From positions 1 to 42,314 of the forward strand of contig NZ_VFVY01000034.1 of the NCBI RefSeq assembly GCF_006442315.1: a stretch of 42,314 nt of DNA, given 5' to 3'. Origin of the DNA: Mesorhizobium sp. B2-3-4. GTDB lineage: Bacteria > Pseudomonadota > Alphaproteobacteria > Rhizobiales > Rhizobiaceae. Positions within the stretch are counted from its first letter, which is position 1. The number at the start of each line of letters is the position of its first letter. The notes beneath the pieces are model-generated. The model saw only the letters and a list, made by a program, of their open reading frames with translations, was not told the origin of the DNA and searched no databases. The position numbers and the translations under genes are program-made. Positions 13,588-22,021 of this stretch are shown piece by piece.

Positions 13588-14343
13588 ATGAGCCGCCACG
13601 TCACATTCATGACCATTGACGATGCCGAGCACTATACGCCCGAGCAACGTGCGGAGATCATCGCGGCATATCCCGAGCATGAGCGAGAAGCCCGCGCCAA
13701 GGGCATTCCGGTGCTGGGGTCCGGTCGGATCTTCCCGGTCGCGGAAGAGTTGATCTCGTGTGAACCGTTCCGGTTGCCGCGCTTCTGGCCTCGCCTCGGT
13801 GCTCTCGATTTCGGATGGGATCACCCATCTGCCGCGGTTGAACTGGCCTGGGACACGGAAGCTGACGTGATCTACGTCACGAAAGCGCATCGAGCCTCGC
13901 AACAGACACCGGCAATGCAGGCCATCACGCTGAAGCCGTGGGGCATCTGGTTGCCATGGGCTTGGCCTCGGGATGGTCGCCGTGACACGCTGGAAGGCGC
14001 CGGCATAGCCCTGGCACAGCAATACAGCGCTGCTGGGCTGAACATGATGTCGCAACATGCGCAGTTCGCCGACAAGTCGGTATCGGTCGAGGCTGGACTG
14101 ATGGAAATGCTCGACCGGATGCAGTCGGGTCGGCTACGCGTCTTCAGCAACTTGCTGCCGTGGTTCGAAGAATTCCGCCTGTACCATCGCAAGGACGGGC
14201 AAGTCGTGAAGCTGCGAGACGATCTGATGTCGGCGACCCGCTACGGGGTCATGATGATACGAGAGGCGGTTGTCGACCCTGCCGAGTTCAAGGCGGCGCG
14301 ACGCATCAACGTGCAATCCGATCCACTGGCGGGCTATCGATGA
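13588..14343 (+). CDS. Terminase large subunit, nuclease part (split gene)
   Basis: A 251-aa protein beginning with HVTFMTIDDAEHYTPEQR, the segment that in intact large terminases follows directly after the ATPase domain. ALDFGWDHPSA (Asp74) is the first metal-binding motif of the RNase H-like nuclease. LRDDLMSATRYGVMM near 215-230 gives a further conserved Asp region. The domain appears complete. AGG/GGA bases lie at a usable distance before ATG 13588, so it could be made as a separate polypeptide. It overlaps the next gene as ATGA. Confidence 0.85.
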   Translation: MSRHVTFMTIDDAEHYTPEQRAEIIAAYPEHEREARAKGIPVLGSGRIFPVAEELISCEPFRLPRFWPRLGALDFGWDHPSAAVELAWDTEADVIYVTKAHRASQQTPAMQAITLKPWGIWLPWAWPRDGRRDTLEGAGIALAQQYSAAGLNMMSQHAQFADKSVSVEAGLMEMLDRMQSGRLRVFSNLLPWFEEFRLYHRKDGQVVKLRDDLMSATRYGVMMIREAVVDPAEFKAARRINVQSDPLAGYR

Positions 14344-14549
14344 GCAATCGCGTCCAGCGCTTCGATCCTGAGACCGGAAACTACATCCTGCTGGATGTGG
14401 CGACTGGCACCGTGCTGCAAGAGCAGCCGGGCGTTCGACGGCCCGGCAAGCCGTTGGCGTCTCCGTTTGCCGGCGTCGATGAGATCGAGCCGATGACGCG
14501 GCAGCGCGTCGCGGTGCGCCAGAGCGATCCGCTTGGAGATTTCCGCTGA
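14340..14549 (+). CDS. Small hypothetical protein between terminase and portal
   Basis: A 69-aa protein starting at ATG 14340, overlapping the terminase stop. The N-terminal part is beta-like (VQRFDPETGNYILLDVATGT); the end, RQSDPLGDFR, echoes the terminase C-terminus QSDPLAGYR. No family recognised. The TGA overlaps the putative CTG start of the next gene. Confidence 0.6.
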   Translation: MSNRVQRFDPETGNYILLDVATGTVLQEQPGVRRPGKPLASPFAGVDEIEPMTRQRVAVRQSDPLGDFR

Positions 14550-15097
14550 CCGTTCGTATTGTCGGCGGCACGCTCCGCGACCTGAGCTACATCGCGGCTA
14601 ACCTGCGGCCCGAAGACAGGGCAGAGATCGACTGCCAGCTTGACACCTGGACGCCGGCAACGCTGGCACTGACCGGCCTGCAGGGGCCGGCCTATGTGGT
14701 CGAACTCGACGGCAACCCGGAAGCGGCATTCGGTGCGGCGGAACTGCGCTCGGGCCTCTGGATAGCCTGGTCGTGGGGCACTCGGCGCATGAAGCGCTGC
14801 GTTCCAAGGATCACGAAATTCTTTTGGGAAACGCTCGGGCCTGACGTGGCAGCGCAAAGTGCATGGCGGGTCGAGGCTCGGGCACTGGCATCGAATGACC
14901 TGGCGCTCCGCTGGTTGCATCGCCTCGGCGCAACGCAACGCTGCCATCTGCCTGCCTACGGCAAGAACGGCGAAGACTTCATCCTGTTCGATTGGACAAG
15001 GGAGACATGGAACCATGTGCCTATTTCAGAAACCTCCGGAACTGAAGCCGCTGCCGCCGACGCCGACGGTGAACGACGCGGATGTCAAAGCCCGTGA
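14546..15097 (+). CDS. GNAT-fold protein of the T7 gp13 type (DUF2833-like)
   Basis: The open frame gives 183 aa from CTG 14546, which overlaps the preceding TGA. The first GTG is at 14696, but residues before it (TVRIVGGTLRDLSYIAANLR) are clearly coding, so a non-standard start is likely. The layout resembles the acetyltransferase-fold family that includes T7 internal virion protein gp13: an N-terminal strand, then VVELDGNPEAAFGAAEL, then ARALASNDLALRWLHRLGA. In T7-like phages it helps virion assembly and is not known to be an active enzyme. The start is the weakest part. Confidence 0.65.
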   Translation: MTVRIVGGTLRDLSYIAANLRPEDRAEIDCQLDTWTPATLALTGLQGPAYVVELDGNPEAAFGAAELRSGLWIAWSWGTRRMKRCVPRITKFFWETLGPDVAAQSAWRVEARALASNDLALRWLHRLGATQRCHLPAYGKNGEDFILFDWTRETWNHVPISETSGTEAAAADADGERRGCQSP

Positions 15098-15212
15098 GGA
15101 TGCCGCCCGAGCTGCGCTCAACCAGCAGCAGCAGGGCACAGCCGGCACGGTGAAAACCGATCTCGCGCCGTCCGACGTTGTCGGGCAGAAGCGCGTCTTG
15201 CTGGGAGTTTGA
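15015..15212 (+). CDS. Small structural-cluster protein (MCLFQKP family)
   Basis: A 65-aa protein from ATG 15015, overlapping the preceding gene by 83 bp, with GGGAGA upstream. The MCLFQKPPELKPLPPTP start and GTVKTDLAPSDVVGQKRVLL end are typical of a small protein found near connector genes of podovirus-like prophages; this is recalled, not searched. The middle is Gln/Ala-rich and helical. The role is unknown. Confidence 0.65.
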   Translation: MCLFQKPPELKPLPPTPTVNDADVKAREDAARAALNQQQQGTAGTVKTDLAPSDVVGQKRVLLGV

Positions 15213-15214
15213 TC

Positions 15215-15979
15215 ATGGCGCGCACCTCAGCATCGCAGCACAATGGTCCGTTCCGGCCGCAGCCTGTCGCTCCAGCCTCGACTGAAACCAAGATCACGGC
15301 CGCTGCAATGCCGACCGGCGGTGTCGGTTGGACCGGCTGGCTCTCCGCGATCTGGTACGCTCTTGCCGGCGTCGCCTCGGGCTCGGCCGACAGCGGCAAC
15401 CCGGTCAAGATTGGAGGTGTCTATAACACTCTCGGTCTTGCCGCTCTGACGGCCGGACAACGCGGCGATGCGCAGTTGGACAACAACGGCAACCTTTACA
15501 CTCGCCTGATCGGCACGGCGGTTACGGGCGTCGATGCTGTTCCCAATTCGCTCATCTATGGCACTGATACCGCCCGGAACACCAACCGGCCGGTTGCCGT
15601 GGCGCAGCACAAATTCAACGGCGCCACCTGGGATCGCAACCGCAAGCCGAATGCCACCAAGATACTGCCGTCCGCGGCGGCGTCGACCAATTCCGATTTT
15701 GCCAAGGCCTCCGCTGGCGATCTGTGGTGCATCAGCGGCTTCAACGCCGCCGCGTCGGTGCGATACCTGAAGGTATTCAACAAGGCCTCGGCGCCGACGG
15801 TCGGCACGGATACGCCTGTCATGGTCATCGCGCTGCCGGTTGGCGCCTTCAACCTGAACTTGGGTGGCCACTACCTCGGTACCGGCATCGCATTCGCTTT
15901 GACCACTGGGGCGGCGCTGCTCGACACCGGTGCCCTCACCGCCGCTGATATCGTCGGCCTTACCCTGACGTATGCCTGA
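15215..15979 (+). CDS. Probable virion structural protein upstream of portal
   Basis: A 254-aa protein from ATG 15215 (GGGAG upstream; a TTG six bases earlier is less likely). It has no Lys/Glu-rich helices and is full of Gly, Ala, Thr and Asn in short beta-like runs (KIGGVYNTLGLAALTAGQRG; QLDNNGNLYTRLIG; AFALTTGAALLDTGALT). This composition fits a beta-sandwich decoration or fibre-like capsid protein. Function is inferred from composition and location; no name can be given. Confidence 0.6.
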   Translation: MARTSASQHNGPFRPQPVAPASTETKITAAAMPTGGVGWTGWLSAIWYALAGVASGSADSGNPVKIGGVYNTLGLAALTAGQRGDAQLDNNGNLYTRLIGTAVTGVDAVPNSLIYGTDTARNTNRPVAVAQHKFNGATWDRNRKPNATKILPSAAASTNSDFAKASAGDLWCISGFNAAASVRYLKVFNKASAPTVGTDTPVMVIALPVGAFNLNLGGHYLGTGIAFALTTGAALLDTGALTAADIVGLTLTYA

Positions 15980-17703
15980 TGACCGACAAGCGTGCACATG
16001 ACATCCTGTCGCGGCAGTCGGATCTCGAAACGGAGCGATCCGCGTACGAGACCGTATGGGAAACCGTCGCCGAATTCTGCGATCCCGACGCGCCCGACGT
16101 GTGGCGCGGTCGGCGCTCGGGTGGCGGCCGTGAGAGCCAGGCTGAGCGGCAGGAGCGCCGTGGCTCGCGGGTGTACGCGAACACGATCAACAGCGCTGCC
16201 AACCGGCTGGCCGCCGGGCTCGAAAGCCTCATCATTCCGCAGTCCGAAAAGTGGCACGGCCTCTCTACGGCTGCGATGGACGATGAGGAGACCGACGAAG
16301 AGAAGGAATGGGCCGAAAGCCTGCGCGACTTCCTGTTTGCGCTGCGCTACTCGGCGAACTCGAACTTCGTGCCGGCCACGCAGGCCTGCCTGCGCAATGT
16401 CGTGCGCTACGGCCCGGCCTATCTCTATGCTGAGGAGGGCTTCGGATCGACGCTGATCCGCTACGCTTCCATTCCCGTGGTCGAAGGGTACCTGTCCCGC
16501 AACCGCTGGGGCCAGGTCGACATCTTCCACCGGCGCTACGAGCGCACGGCGCGGCAGGCTGCGCAGCTCCTGGGCTATGACAATCTGCCCGCCAAGATCA
16601 AGGCGATGGTCGATGATCCGACGAAGTGCGAGCAGAAAATCAGCCTGATCCAGTGTGTGCAGCCGCGCGACGAGCGCAAGATGTACAATCTCGCCGGCCG
16701 CTACGACTATCTGGATACGGCGTTTGTCTCCTACCACGTCATCGAGGAGGAAGAGACGATCGTGAAGGAAAGCGGGTTCCGCACCTTCCCGATCTCGACC
16801 TTTAGCTGGCGGCGGTATGAAGGCGATCCCTACGGCATTTCGCCGACGATCGAGGCGCTTGTCACGGTCAAGGAAGAAAACGCGGTGCGGCGCTCCGGCC
16901 TACGCGCTCTGCAACAGATCACCGATCCTGCCACCGCCTCGAAGGCCAGCCTCGATTATGTGCCGGTGCTCAACCCCGGGCAGAACTATGAAGGGCTGCT
17001 AGACCAGAACGGGCGTCCGCAGATCGTGCCGATCAACACTGGGGCAAACCCGACGTTCGCCTTCGACTACGCCAAGACGCGCGCCGACGAAGTCCGGGAT
17101 ATGATGTTCGTGAACCTGTTTCAGGTTCTCGTGCAAAATCCGCAGATGACGGCGACCGAAGCCCTGATCCGCAACGAAGAGAAGGCTTCGCTGCTCGGTC
17201 CGTCGGGCTCGATCATCCAGGCTGGCTTCGCGACGAACCTCGATCGTGAGATGGGCATTCTGGAGGAGAAGGGCCTGTATGATCAGGACAGCCGCTTCCT
17301 GCCGCCCGAGAGCCTGGCCGGCAAGCAGGTGCGGCCGACCTTCACCAGCCCGCTCGATGTGCTGCGCCGCTCCGCGGAGGCCAAGGACACCATGCAAGTC
17401 ATCGGCGCGGCGGTACAGATCGCACAGTTCCAACCCGATGTGATGGACGCGATCGATGGCGAGGAGGCGTTGCGCATCATCCACAGCGCCGGTCGTAGCC
17501 CGCAGCGCTTCTTCCGCAATCAGGATGAGGTCGCCGCGCTCCGCGATGCGAAGGCAAAGGCGGCGCAAGCACAAAAGGGTATGGCCGGAATCGCCACGGC
17601 GGCGAGCGTTGCCAAGGATGCAGTGCCGGCGGCGGTCCAGGCGCGTGACAGCGGGCTACTCGATGCCCTGCAAGGCATGATGCCACAGGGTGGTCAGCAG
17701 TGA
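15979..17703 (+). CDS. Portal / head-to-tail connecting protein
   Basis: A 574-aa protein of the T7 gp8-like head-tail connector family, the usual length. It would form the dodecameric ring through which DNA enters and leaves. Recognisable parts: YETVWETVAEFCDPDAP, NRLAAGLESLIIPQSEKW, the central stem ARFRTFPISTFSWRRYEGDP-like segment near 270-290, and QNPQMTATEALIRNEEKASL near 390. The C-terminal tail is Ala/Lys-rich. It overlaps its neighbours at both ends. Confidence 0.92.
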   Translation: MTDKRAHDILSRQSDLETERSAYETVWETVAEFCDPDAPDVWRGRRSGGGRESQAERQERRGSRVYANTINSAANRLAAGLESLIIPQSEKWHGLSTAAMDDEETDEEKEWAESLRDFLFALRYSANSNFVPATQACLRNVVRYGPAYLYAEEGFGSTLIRYASIPVVEGYLSRNRWGQVDIFHRRYERTARQAAQLLGYDNLPAKIKAMVDDPTKCEQKISLIQCVQPRDERKMYNLAGRYDYLDTAFVSYHVIEEEETIVKESGFRTFPISTFSWRRYEGDPYGISPTIEALVTVKEENAVRRSGLRALQQITDPATASKASLDYVPVLNPGQNYEGLLDQNGRPQIVPINTGANPTFAFDYAKTRADEVRDMMFVNLFQVLVQNPQMTATEALIRNEEKASLLGPSGSIIQAGFATNLDREMGILEEKGLYDQDSRFLPPESLAGKQVRPTFTSPLDVLRRSAEAKDTMQVIGAAVQIAQFQPDVMDAIDGEEALRIIHSAGRSPQRFFRNQDEVAALRDAKAKAAQAQKGMAGIATAASVAKDAVPAAVQARDSGLLDALQGMMPQGGQQ

Positions 17704-18026
17704 GCAAGGCCAAGCCGTTCGTTCACTCCAAGCAGTTCGGCGGACCTGCCAAGTCCGCCGACGCGCTCACCAAAGCGTATCTGCGCGTCTTCTCCGGGCA
17801 GGATGGCGAGATGGTGCTTGCCGATCTGGTGGCGACTGTCGGCTACTATCGCCGGCCGTCGTACGCCCAGTGGCTGCAAGACCGGAAGTCGCCCGCCGGC
17901 TTCGAACTGCACAGCGCTCTATCCAATGCACGTGCCGAAGTGGTGCAGCACATCATGGCGTTCCTGACGCTGACGGACGATCAATTGATCGCGCTCGAAC
18001 GCGCTGCGCGTTTGGAAGGGCAATAA
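17700..18026 (+). CDS. Bbp19-like small structural-cluster protein
   Basis: A 108-aa protein starting with GTG at 17700, overlapping the portal stop. KAYLRVFSGQDGEMVLADL followed by a Tyr-rich segment and GFELHSALSNARAEVVQHIM matches the pattern of the Bbp19 family found beside podovirus portal genes. It may be a small virion or assembly protein; no catalytic motif is present. The final 74 bp overlap an opposing gene. Confidence 0.7.
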   Translation: MSKAKPFVHSKQFGGPAKSADALTKAYLRVFSGQDGEMVLADLVATVGYYRRPSYAQWLQDRKSPAGFELHSALSNARAEVVQHIMAFLTLTDDQLIALERAARLEGQ

Positions 18027-18351
18027 GGGATGAGGGTATGTCCATCGAGAAGTCCAATCGGATGGGACCCTTCGTCTTCACACCGGCCGGCCAGCATCTC
18101 TTCTTGAGTTGTATGGCAAGTTTGGCTGCACCTTTTGCAGTCGGGTCAGATTTTGGCTCGTATTCAATCACGTCGACAGTCGAAGGTCTGGTTTTGCTGT
18201 CAAGGGTGATTTGGAAAACAACTCTGAAATGTCCTTGGAGTTCGACGGGAATCCTTAAACAGTCGCCGACTTTCGTCTCCAGCTGCGTGCGCTCTTCGGC
18301 GTGAGCAGCGTTCACAGAGGCCAGCAACGCCAAGGTAATAGCGGTTCGCAT
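17953..18351 (-). CDS. Secreted TonB/TolA C-terminal-like protein, antisense to the structural operon
   Basis: A 132-aa protein with a short signal peptide (MRTAITLALLASVNAAHA) and a strong GGGAGG ribosome-binding site before ATG 18351. The mature part (HFRVVFQITLDSKTRPSTV, then GAAKLAIQLKKRCWP) has the strand-helix-strand pattern of TonB/TolA C-terminal domains. The two mature cysteines (31 and 86) could bond. It is the only leftward gene inside the late structural operon and is more AT-rich than its surroundings, both typical of an acquired gene expressed by the lysogen. It may affect outer-membrane transport or phage exclusion; this is a guess. Confidence 0.6.
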   Translation of the reverse strand: MRTAITLALLASVNAAHAEERTQLETKVGDCLRIPVELQGHFRVVFQITLDSKTRPSTVDVIEYEPKSDPTAKGAAKLAIQLKKRCWPAGVKTKGPIRLDFSMDIPSSLIALPNAQRVRARSIDRPSASGTP

Positions 18352-18472
18352 TCATAATCCTCCCGAGCGCACGCTTAGACCTTACACCGCGACGACTGAC
18401 CTCGCATACAGATTAAAAAGTTTGCCCGCGGCGGGTTCAGCCGAAAATCTTCCCAAGAATGGAGATACGACC

Positions 18473-19045
18473 ATGACACGTGGACTTCCGCGAACCCTTC
18501 AGCGCGCCGCAGCGCGTGAGGCCGGCGTTGCGCCGCCCAAGTCAGGACTGACAGCCGTCACCAGCGGTGGTGGCGGCACCTTCAAGACCGTCTTTACCTT
18601 CAACGGCATGCAGGTGCCGGTCACGGATGCTCTGGCCTACGCCTCGCAGAAGATCTTCGATTTTCTCGATGGGAAGATCAGGGTGAAGGGCGGCACGGCA
18701 CGGCTGCAGTTCGCAGTCCTGACCACACGCGCCTCGACCATCAATGACAATGCCGCCCTGACATGGGGGCTCGGCACGGTCGCTGCATCGAATGCCACGC
18801 TCTCCTCGACCATGCAGAATGTGGTCCCCGTGACTTCGCGCACACTCGACGGCGCGGTTGCTGCTCCCTCGACTGCGTCCACTGCTGATGTAGTGGCGGC
18901 CGCGACGTTCGACGGCACTGTCACGCCGGTGGATCTCTACCTCAACCTGTCGTTCGCCACCGGCACCGACATCGACGCCGACGGCACGCTGGCGGTGACC
19001 GGCACCATCACCCTCCTGTGGGAAAACTGGGGGGACAACGTCTGA
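18473..19045 (+). CDS. Probable capsid decoration-type structural protein
   Basis: A 190-aa protein from ATG 18473 with GGAGA upstream. It is beta-rich and almost free of charged helices: TVFTFNGMQVPVTDALAYAS, TRASTINDNAALTWGLGT, FATGTDIDADGTLAVTGT. I recall similar proteins next to capsid genes in rhizobial podovirus-like prophages. A decoration or minor capsid role is inferred from location between connector and scaffold. Confidence 0.6.
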   Translation: MTRGLPRTLQRAAAREAGVAPPKSGLTAVTSGGGGTFKTVFTFNGMQVPVTDALAYASQKIFDFLDGKIRVKGGTARLQFAVLTTRASTINDNAALTWGLGTVAASNATLSSTMQNVVPVTSRTLDGAVAAPSTASTADVVAAATFDGTVTPVDLYLNLSFATGTDIDADGTLAVTGTITLLWENWGDNV

Positions 19046-19184
19046 TGTGCTTCTTTGTCTCTCGACGGCATCTCGCAAAGCGCATGAGAGGTCGCGCCTT
19101 TCGGCGAGTGCGGCCATCTGGAGCCAGGGTGCAGTCTCAGCCGAGTGATCACCAATTCCGCACTGTATTCGTGCTGTCACCAAA

Positions 19185-19202
19185 GCGGCCCCGTAAGGCC
19201 GC
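19185..19202. other. Hairpin in the 206-bp gap before the scaffold gene
   Basis: GCGGCC (19185-19190) and GGCCGC (19197-19202) pair around CCGTAA, with no T run. Nothing else is recognised in 19046-19251 apart from the scaffold ribosome-binding site; a short rightward open frame there looks like a shadow. The hairpin might protect or attenuate the capsid mRNA. Confidence 0.35.
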
Positions 19203-19251
19203 CTGACACCCTGCGGCTGGGTGAGCCGCTCAATCAAAGGAACATTCTCTC

Positions 19252-20154
19252 ATGACAGATCAGGCAGACGCCGGGTCCGTGGTGGTCGATCCACCGGCGG
19301 GCGCCCCTGCAACGCCAGCGGTTACGACAGACAACGGGTCCGCTGTCACGACCGACCAAAGTCCATTCTCCGGTCTTTCCGAAGGCGCCCGGAAATGGGT
19401 CGACACCAAGGGCTACAAATCGCACGAAGACATCGTGTCGGCTGCGCTGAGCCTCGAACAGAAGCTTGGCACATCTGTCGCGGTGCCGGCGGCCGACGCG
19501 CCGAAGGAAGAGTGGGAGAAGTTTAACTCCAAGCTTCCCGAAGCGATGCGGCCGGTGACATCGCCGGACAAGCTGGAATTCAAGCGCCCGGAAGGGCTCC
19601 CTGAGAACGTCCCCTATTCGGATGAACTCGCAACGGCGGCCAAGCAATGGGCTGTTGACGCGGGCGCAACCCCGAAGGTGGCGCAGGCCTATCACGACAA
19701 GTATGTGGCCTACGCGGCCGAACAGGCGAAGGCGGCTCAAACCGCGCTCGCCCAATCGGTCGAGGCAACCCATACCGAACTCGTGAAGGACTGGGGACCG
19801 GTGGACAGCGACGGCTTCAAACAGAAGCTCGAGGTGTCCAACCGCGCGCTGAAGAAGCTTGGCCTGGTCGACGCGTACAAAGCCAAGGGTATCCTCCTGG
19901 CCGATGGCACGTTGACCGATCCGCAGATCGCGCGGGCATTCCTCGCGGTCGGTGATGCGATGTTCAAGGAAGACACGATCGATGGCGGCAACGCGGCGGT
20001 GGGCGAAAACCCCTTCAAGCGTGACAGCGCCGGCAAGATCAAGAGCATGACGGCGATTTCAGCCCTCGTTAAAAGCGACCCTGAACGCGCGAAGCGGCTT
20101 GCCCGCGAAGCCGGTGAGAACCCGGATTTGTGGGTGTCCAGCAATCCCCTGTGA
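19252..20154 (+). CDS. Capsid scaffolding protein
   Basis: A 300-aa acidic, largely helical protein located directly before the major capsid gene, as scaffolds of T7-like phages are. The first 40 residues are Ala/Thr/Asp-rich and disordered. Residues 110-230 have long amphipathic helices (AYHDKYVAYAAEQAKAAQTA). The end, KSDPERAKRLAREAGENPDL, is a helical tail that could contact the capsid protein. Ribosome-binding site AAAGGAA precedes ATG. Confidence 0.75.
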   Translation: MTDQADAGSVVVDPPAGAPATPAVTTDNGSAVTTDQSPFSGLSEGARKWVDTKGYKSHEDIVSAALSLEQKLGTSVAVPAADAPKEEWEKFNSKLPEAMRPVTSPDKLEFKRPEGLPENVPYSDELATAAKQWAVDAGATPKVAQAYHDKYVAYAAEQAKAAQTALAQSVEATHTELVKDWGPVDSDGFKQKLEVSNRALKKLGLVDAYKAKGILLADGTLTDPQIARAFLAVGDAMFKEDTIDGGNAAVGENPFKRDSAGKIKSMTAISALVKSDPERAKRLAREAGENPDLWVSSNPL

Positions 20155-20196
20155 TGGGACCGACACCGCTCCGCACTGCTTAAAGGAACCATCTAA

Positions 20197-21186
20197 ATGG
20201 CAGACGCCTACACCCGCATTGCGGACTCGATCGTCCCGTCCGTCTATGCGCAGTACTCGTTCGAGGAACACGTGCAGTCCCTCGAAATTTTCCAGGCCGG
20301 CATCCTCTACACCGATCCGGCTATCTCGGCGAAGCTGAGCATGGGCGGCCGCTCCGTCGACATGCCCGGCTGGAAGGATCTCGGCAACGATCCGTCGGAA
20401 CCCGTCAATGACGATCCGTCCGATTCCATCGAGATGAAGAAGATCGGTTCGCGGCGTGAAGTCGCGGCCCGCAACATCCGTGCACAGGCATGGGGCATTC
20501 CCGACCTGACCTCAATCCTTGCCGGCGACGATCCGCAAAAGATCATCGTCCAGCGCCAGACGGAATACTGGCAGCGTGCGAACAAGCTGGCGCTGATCGC
20601 CATCCTGAAAGGCGTGATCGCGGACAACATCCTGAACGATGGCGGCGACCTGGTGCGCGACACCAACGCCTCCATCACCGATGTGGACATCATCGAAGCG
20701 GCCTACCTGATGGGCGACCGCGCCGACAAGTTCAAGACGGTCTGGATGCATTCGAAGCAGATGAAGGCCCTCAAGCTGGCTGATCTGATCGACTACGTTC
20801 CGTCCTCGCAGCAGGGTGGGCCGCTGATCCCCTACTACATGGGGCTCCGCGCCGTGGTCGATGACGACATCCCTGTGGCAACCGGCGAATACACCGCCTT
20901 CATGTTCAAGGATAAGGCGATCATGTGGAACGAGCTTCCGGTCAACACGGAAGGCGGCCCGCTGGAATTCGACCGCAAGCCGCGCCAGGCGCACGGCGGC
21001 GGTGTGACCGAGATGGTAGGGCGTCGTCACTTCGTCCCGCACGTCCCCGGCACTCGCTTCCTCGACGCTTCGACGGCCGGTGAATTCGCGACCGACGCCG
21101 AACTGGCGCTGGCGGCGAACTGGGACCGCACCGCGTCGAGCGTCAAGAACATGACGTTCATCGCGCTCAAGACCACCGAGGCCTGA
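20197..21186 (+). CDS. Major capsid protein
   Basis: A 329-aa protein with AAAGGAA upstream. Features of the HK97-fold coat protein of this phage group: an N-terminal helix (YAQYSFEEHVQSLEIFQAG), the extended region RSVDMPGWKDLGNDPSEPV, an acidic/basic E-loop-like segment, YWQRANKLALIAILKGVIAD as the long spine helix, and TEMVGRRHFVPHVPGTRF near the end. It is followed at once by a strong terminator, fitting very high expression of scaffold and capsid. Confidence 0.88.
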   Translation: MADAYTRIADSIVPSVYAQYSFEEHVQSLEIFQAGILYTDPAISAKLSMGGRSVDMPGWKDLGNDPSEPVNDDPSDSIEMKKIGSRREVAARNIRAQAWGIPDLTSILAGDDPQKIIVQRQTEYWQRANKLALIAILKGVIADNILNDGGDLVRDTNASITDVDIIEAAYLMGDRADKFKTVWMHSKQMKALKLADLIDYVPSSQQGGPLIPYYMGLRAVVDDDIPVATGEYTAFMFKDKAIMWNELPVNTEGGPLEFDRKPRQAHGGGVTEMVGRRHFVPHVPGTRFLDASTAGEFATDAELALAANWDRTASSVKNMTFIALKTTEA

Positions 21187-21209
21187 TCTTCGGGCCAAGG
21201 AACTGCAAC

Positions 21210-21239
21210 GGGCGGGCGGCTTCGGCTGCTCGCCCTTTT
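21210..21239 (+). terminator. Strong terminator after the major capsid gene
   Basis: An 11-bp stem (21210-21220 with 21225-21235, two G-U pairs) closed by a TTCG tetraloop and followed by TTTT. It lies 24 bp after the capsid stop. Downstream tail genes are in the same direction, so it probably reduces, and does not abolish, transcription beyond the capsid gene. Confidence 0.85.
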
Positions 21240-21257
21240 GTCGTGAGGAAAGAACCG

Positions 21258-21419
21258 ATGATTACCTCGAAACGAAAGCCAGCCGAGACGCGCAAGGAAG
21301 CGGTGCGCCGGCAATTCCGCGAACAGGCCGAACGGCTCAACCCGAGCCCGTTCGTGCAGATCTTGAATTCTCGCGGACTGCCCCGGAAACAGCCGCGCCA
21401 TAGCAACCTGAAAGTCTGA
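21258..21419 (+). CDS. Small basic protein between capsid and tail genes
   Basis: A 53-aa Arg/Lys-rich protein (SKRKPAETRKEAVRRQFREQ) with AGGAAAG before ATG 21258. It ends two bases before the tail tubular protein A start. Its charge suggests nucleic-acid contact or packing in the virion, but no family is recognised. Spacing and ribosome-binding site support translation. Confidence 0.6.
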   Translation: MITSKRKPAETRKEAVRRQFREQAERLNPSPFVQILNSRGLPRKQPRHSNLKV

Positions 21420-21421
21420 CC

Positions 21422-22021
21422 ATGGCGCTGACCGATCTCGACGTGGCCAACATGGCGATCGCGGTGCTTGATGAAGCACCGATCGATAGCCTTGATCAGG
21501 ACATCAAGGCGGCACGTCTCCTCAACTTGCATTTCAACCTGACGCGCGAAGCCGAATTAACGAAGCATGCCTGGGTTTTTGCCATTCTGCGGTCCTCGAT
21601 CGCCGGCGCCGATACCGGCTCGGGCGAATGCACGCTGAATTGGGCATATGAACTGCCGGGCGACTGCCTGCGGCCGCTGCCGCCGACTGACAACGGCGAG
21701 CCCGACGGCGTGCCGATCTCATGGCGGCAGGAAGCGGGGGTCATCTACACGAACCTCTCCGGCCCGCTGACTCTCCGCTACATCGCCAACCTCACTGATC
21801 CCAATGACTGGGACGCGCTGTTCACCGAAGTGGTTGTCGCTGCGCTCGCCATCAAGGTTGCGCATCCTCTGACCCACAAGTCGGGCATGATCGACATCGC
21901 TCGCAGCGCCTATGACAGGGCGCTGGACGCGGCGTTCTCCGCGCAAGCCATCCAGCGCGGCGGAAGGATGGGGACGAACTCCTGGGCGCAAGCCCGTGGC
22001 GACTGGCGGATTTCGCGCTGA
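21422..22021 (+). CDS. Tail tubular protein A (T7 gp11-like)
   Basis: A 199-aa protein matching the tail tubular A / gatekeeper family: LTDLDVANMAIAVLDEAPI, LLNLHFNLTREAELTKHAWV, WAYELPGDCLRPLP and LTLRYIANLTDPNDWDALF. It forms the ring between portal and nozzle in podoviruses. It is the normal length and overlaps the next gene by one base. Confidence 0.9.
   Translation: MALTDLDVANMAIAVLDEAPIDSLDQDIKAARLLNLHFNLTREAELTKHAWVFAILRSSIAGADTGSGECTLNWAYELPGDCLRPLPPTDNGEPDGVPISWRQEAGVIYTNLSGPLTLRYIANLTDPNDWDALFTEVVVAALAIKVAHPLTHKSGMIDIARSAYDRALDAAFSAQAIQRGGRMGTNSWAQARGDWRISR

Noticed and set aside
13569..13600. Intron or intein splitting the terminase
   Set aside because: Only 16 bp separate the ORFs, far too short for an intron, and the ATPase ORF ends without any intein motif.
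15227..15997. 256-codon leftward open frame
   Set aside because: Covers the structural gene 15215-15979 almost exactly, with a low-complexity, Arg/Gly-rich product; a shadow of codon bias.
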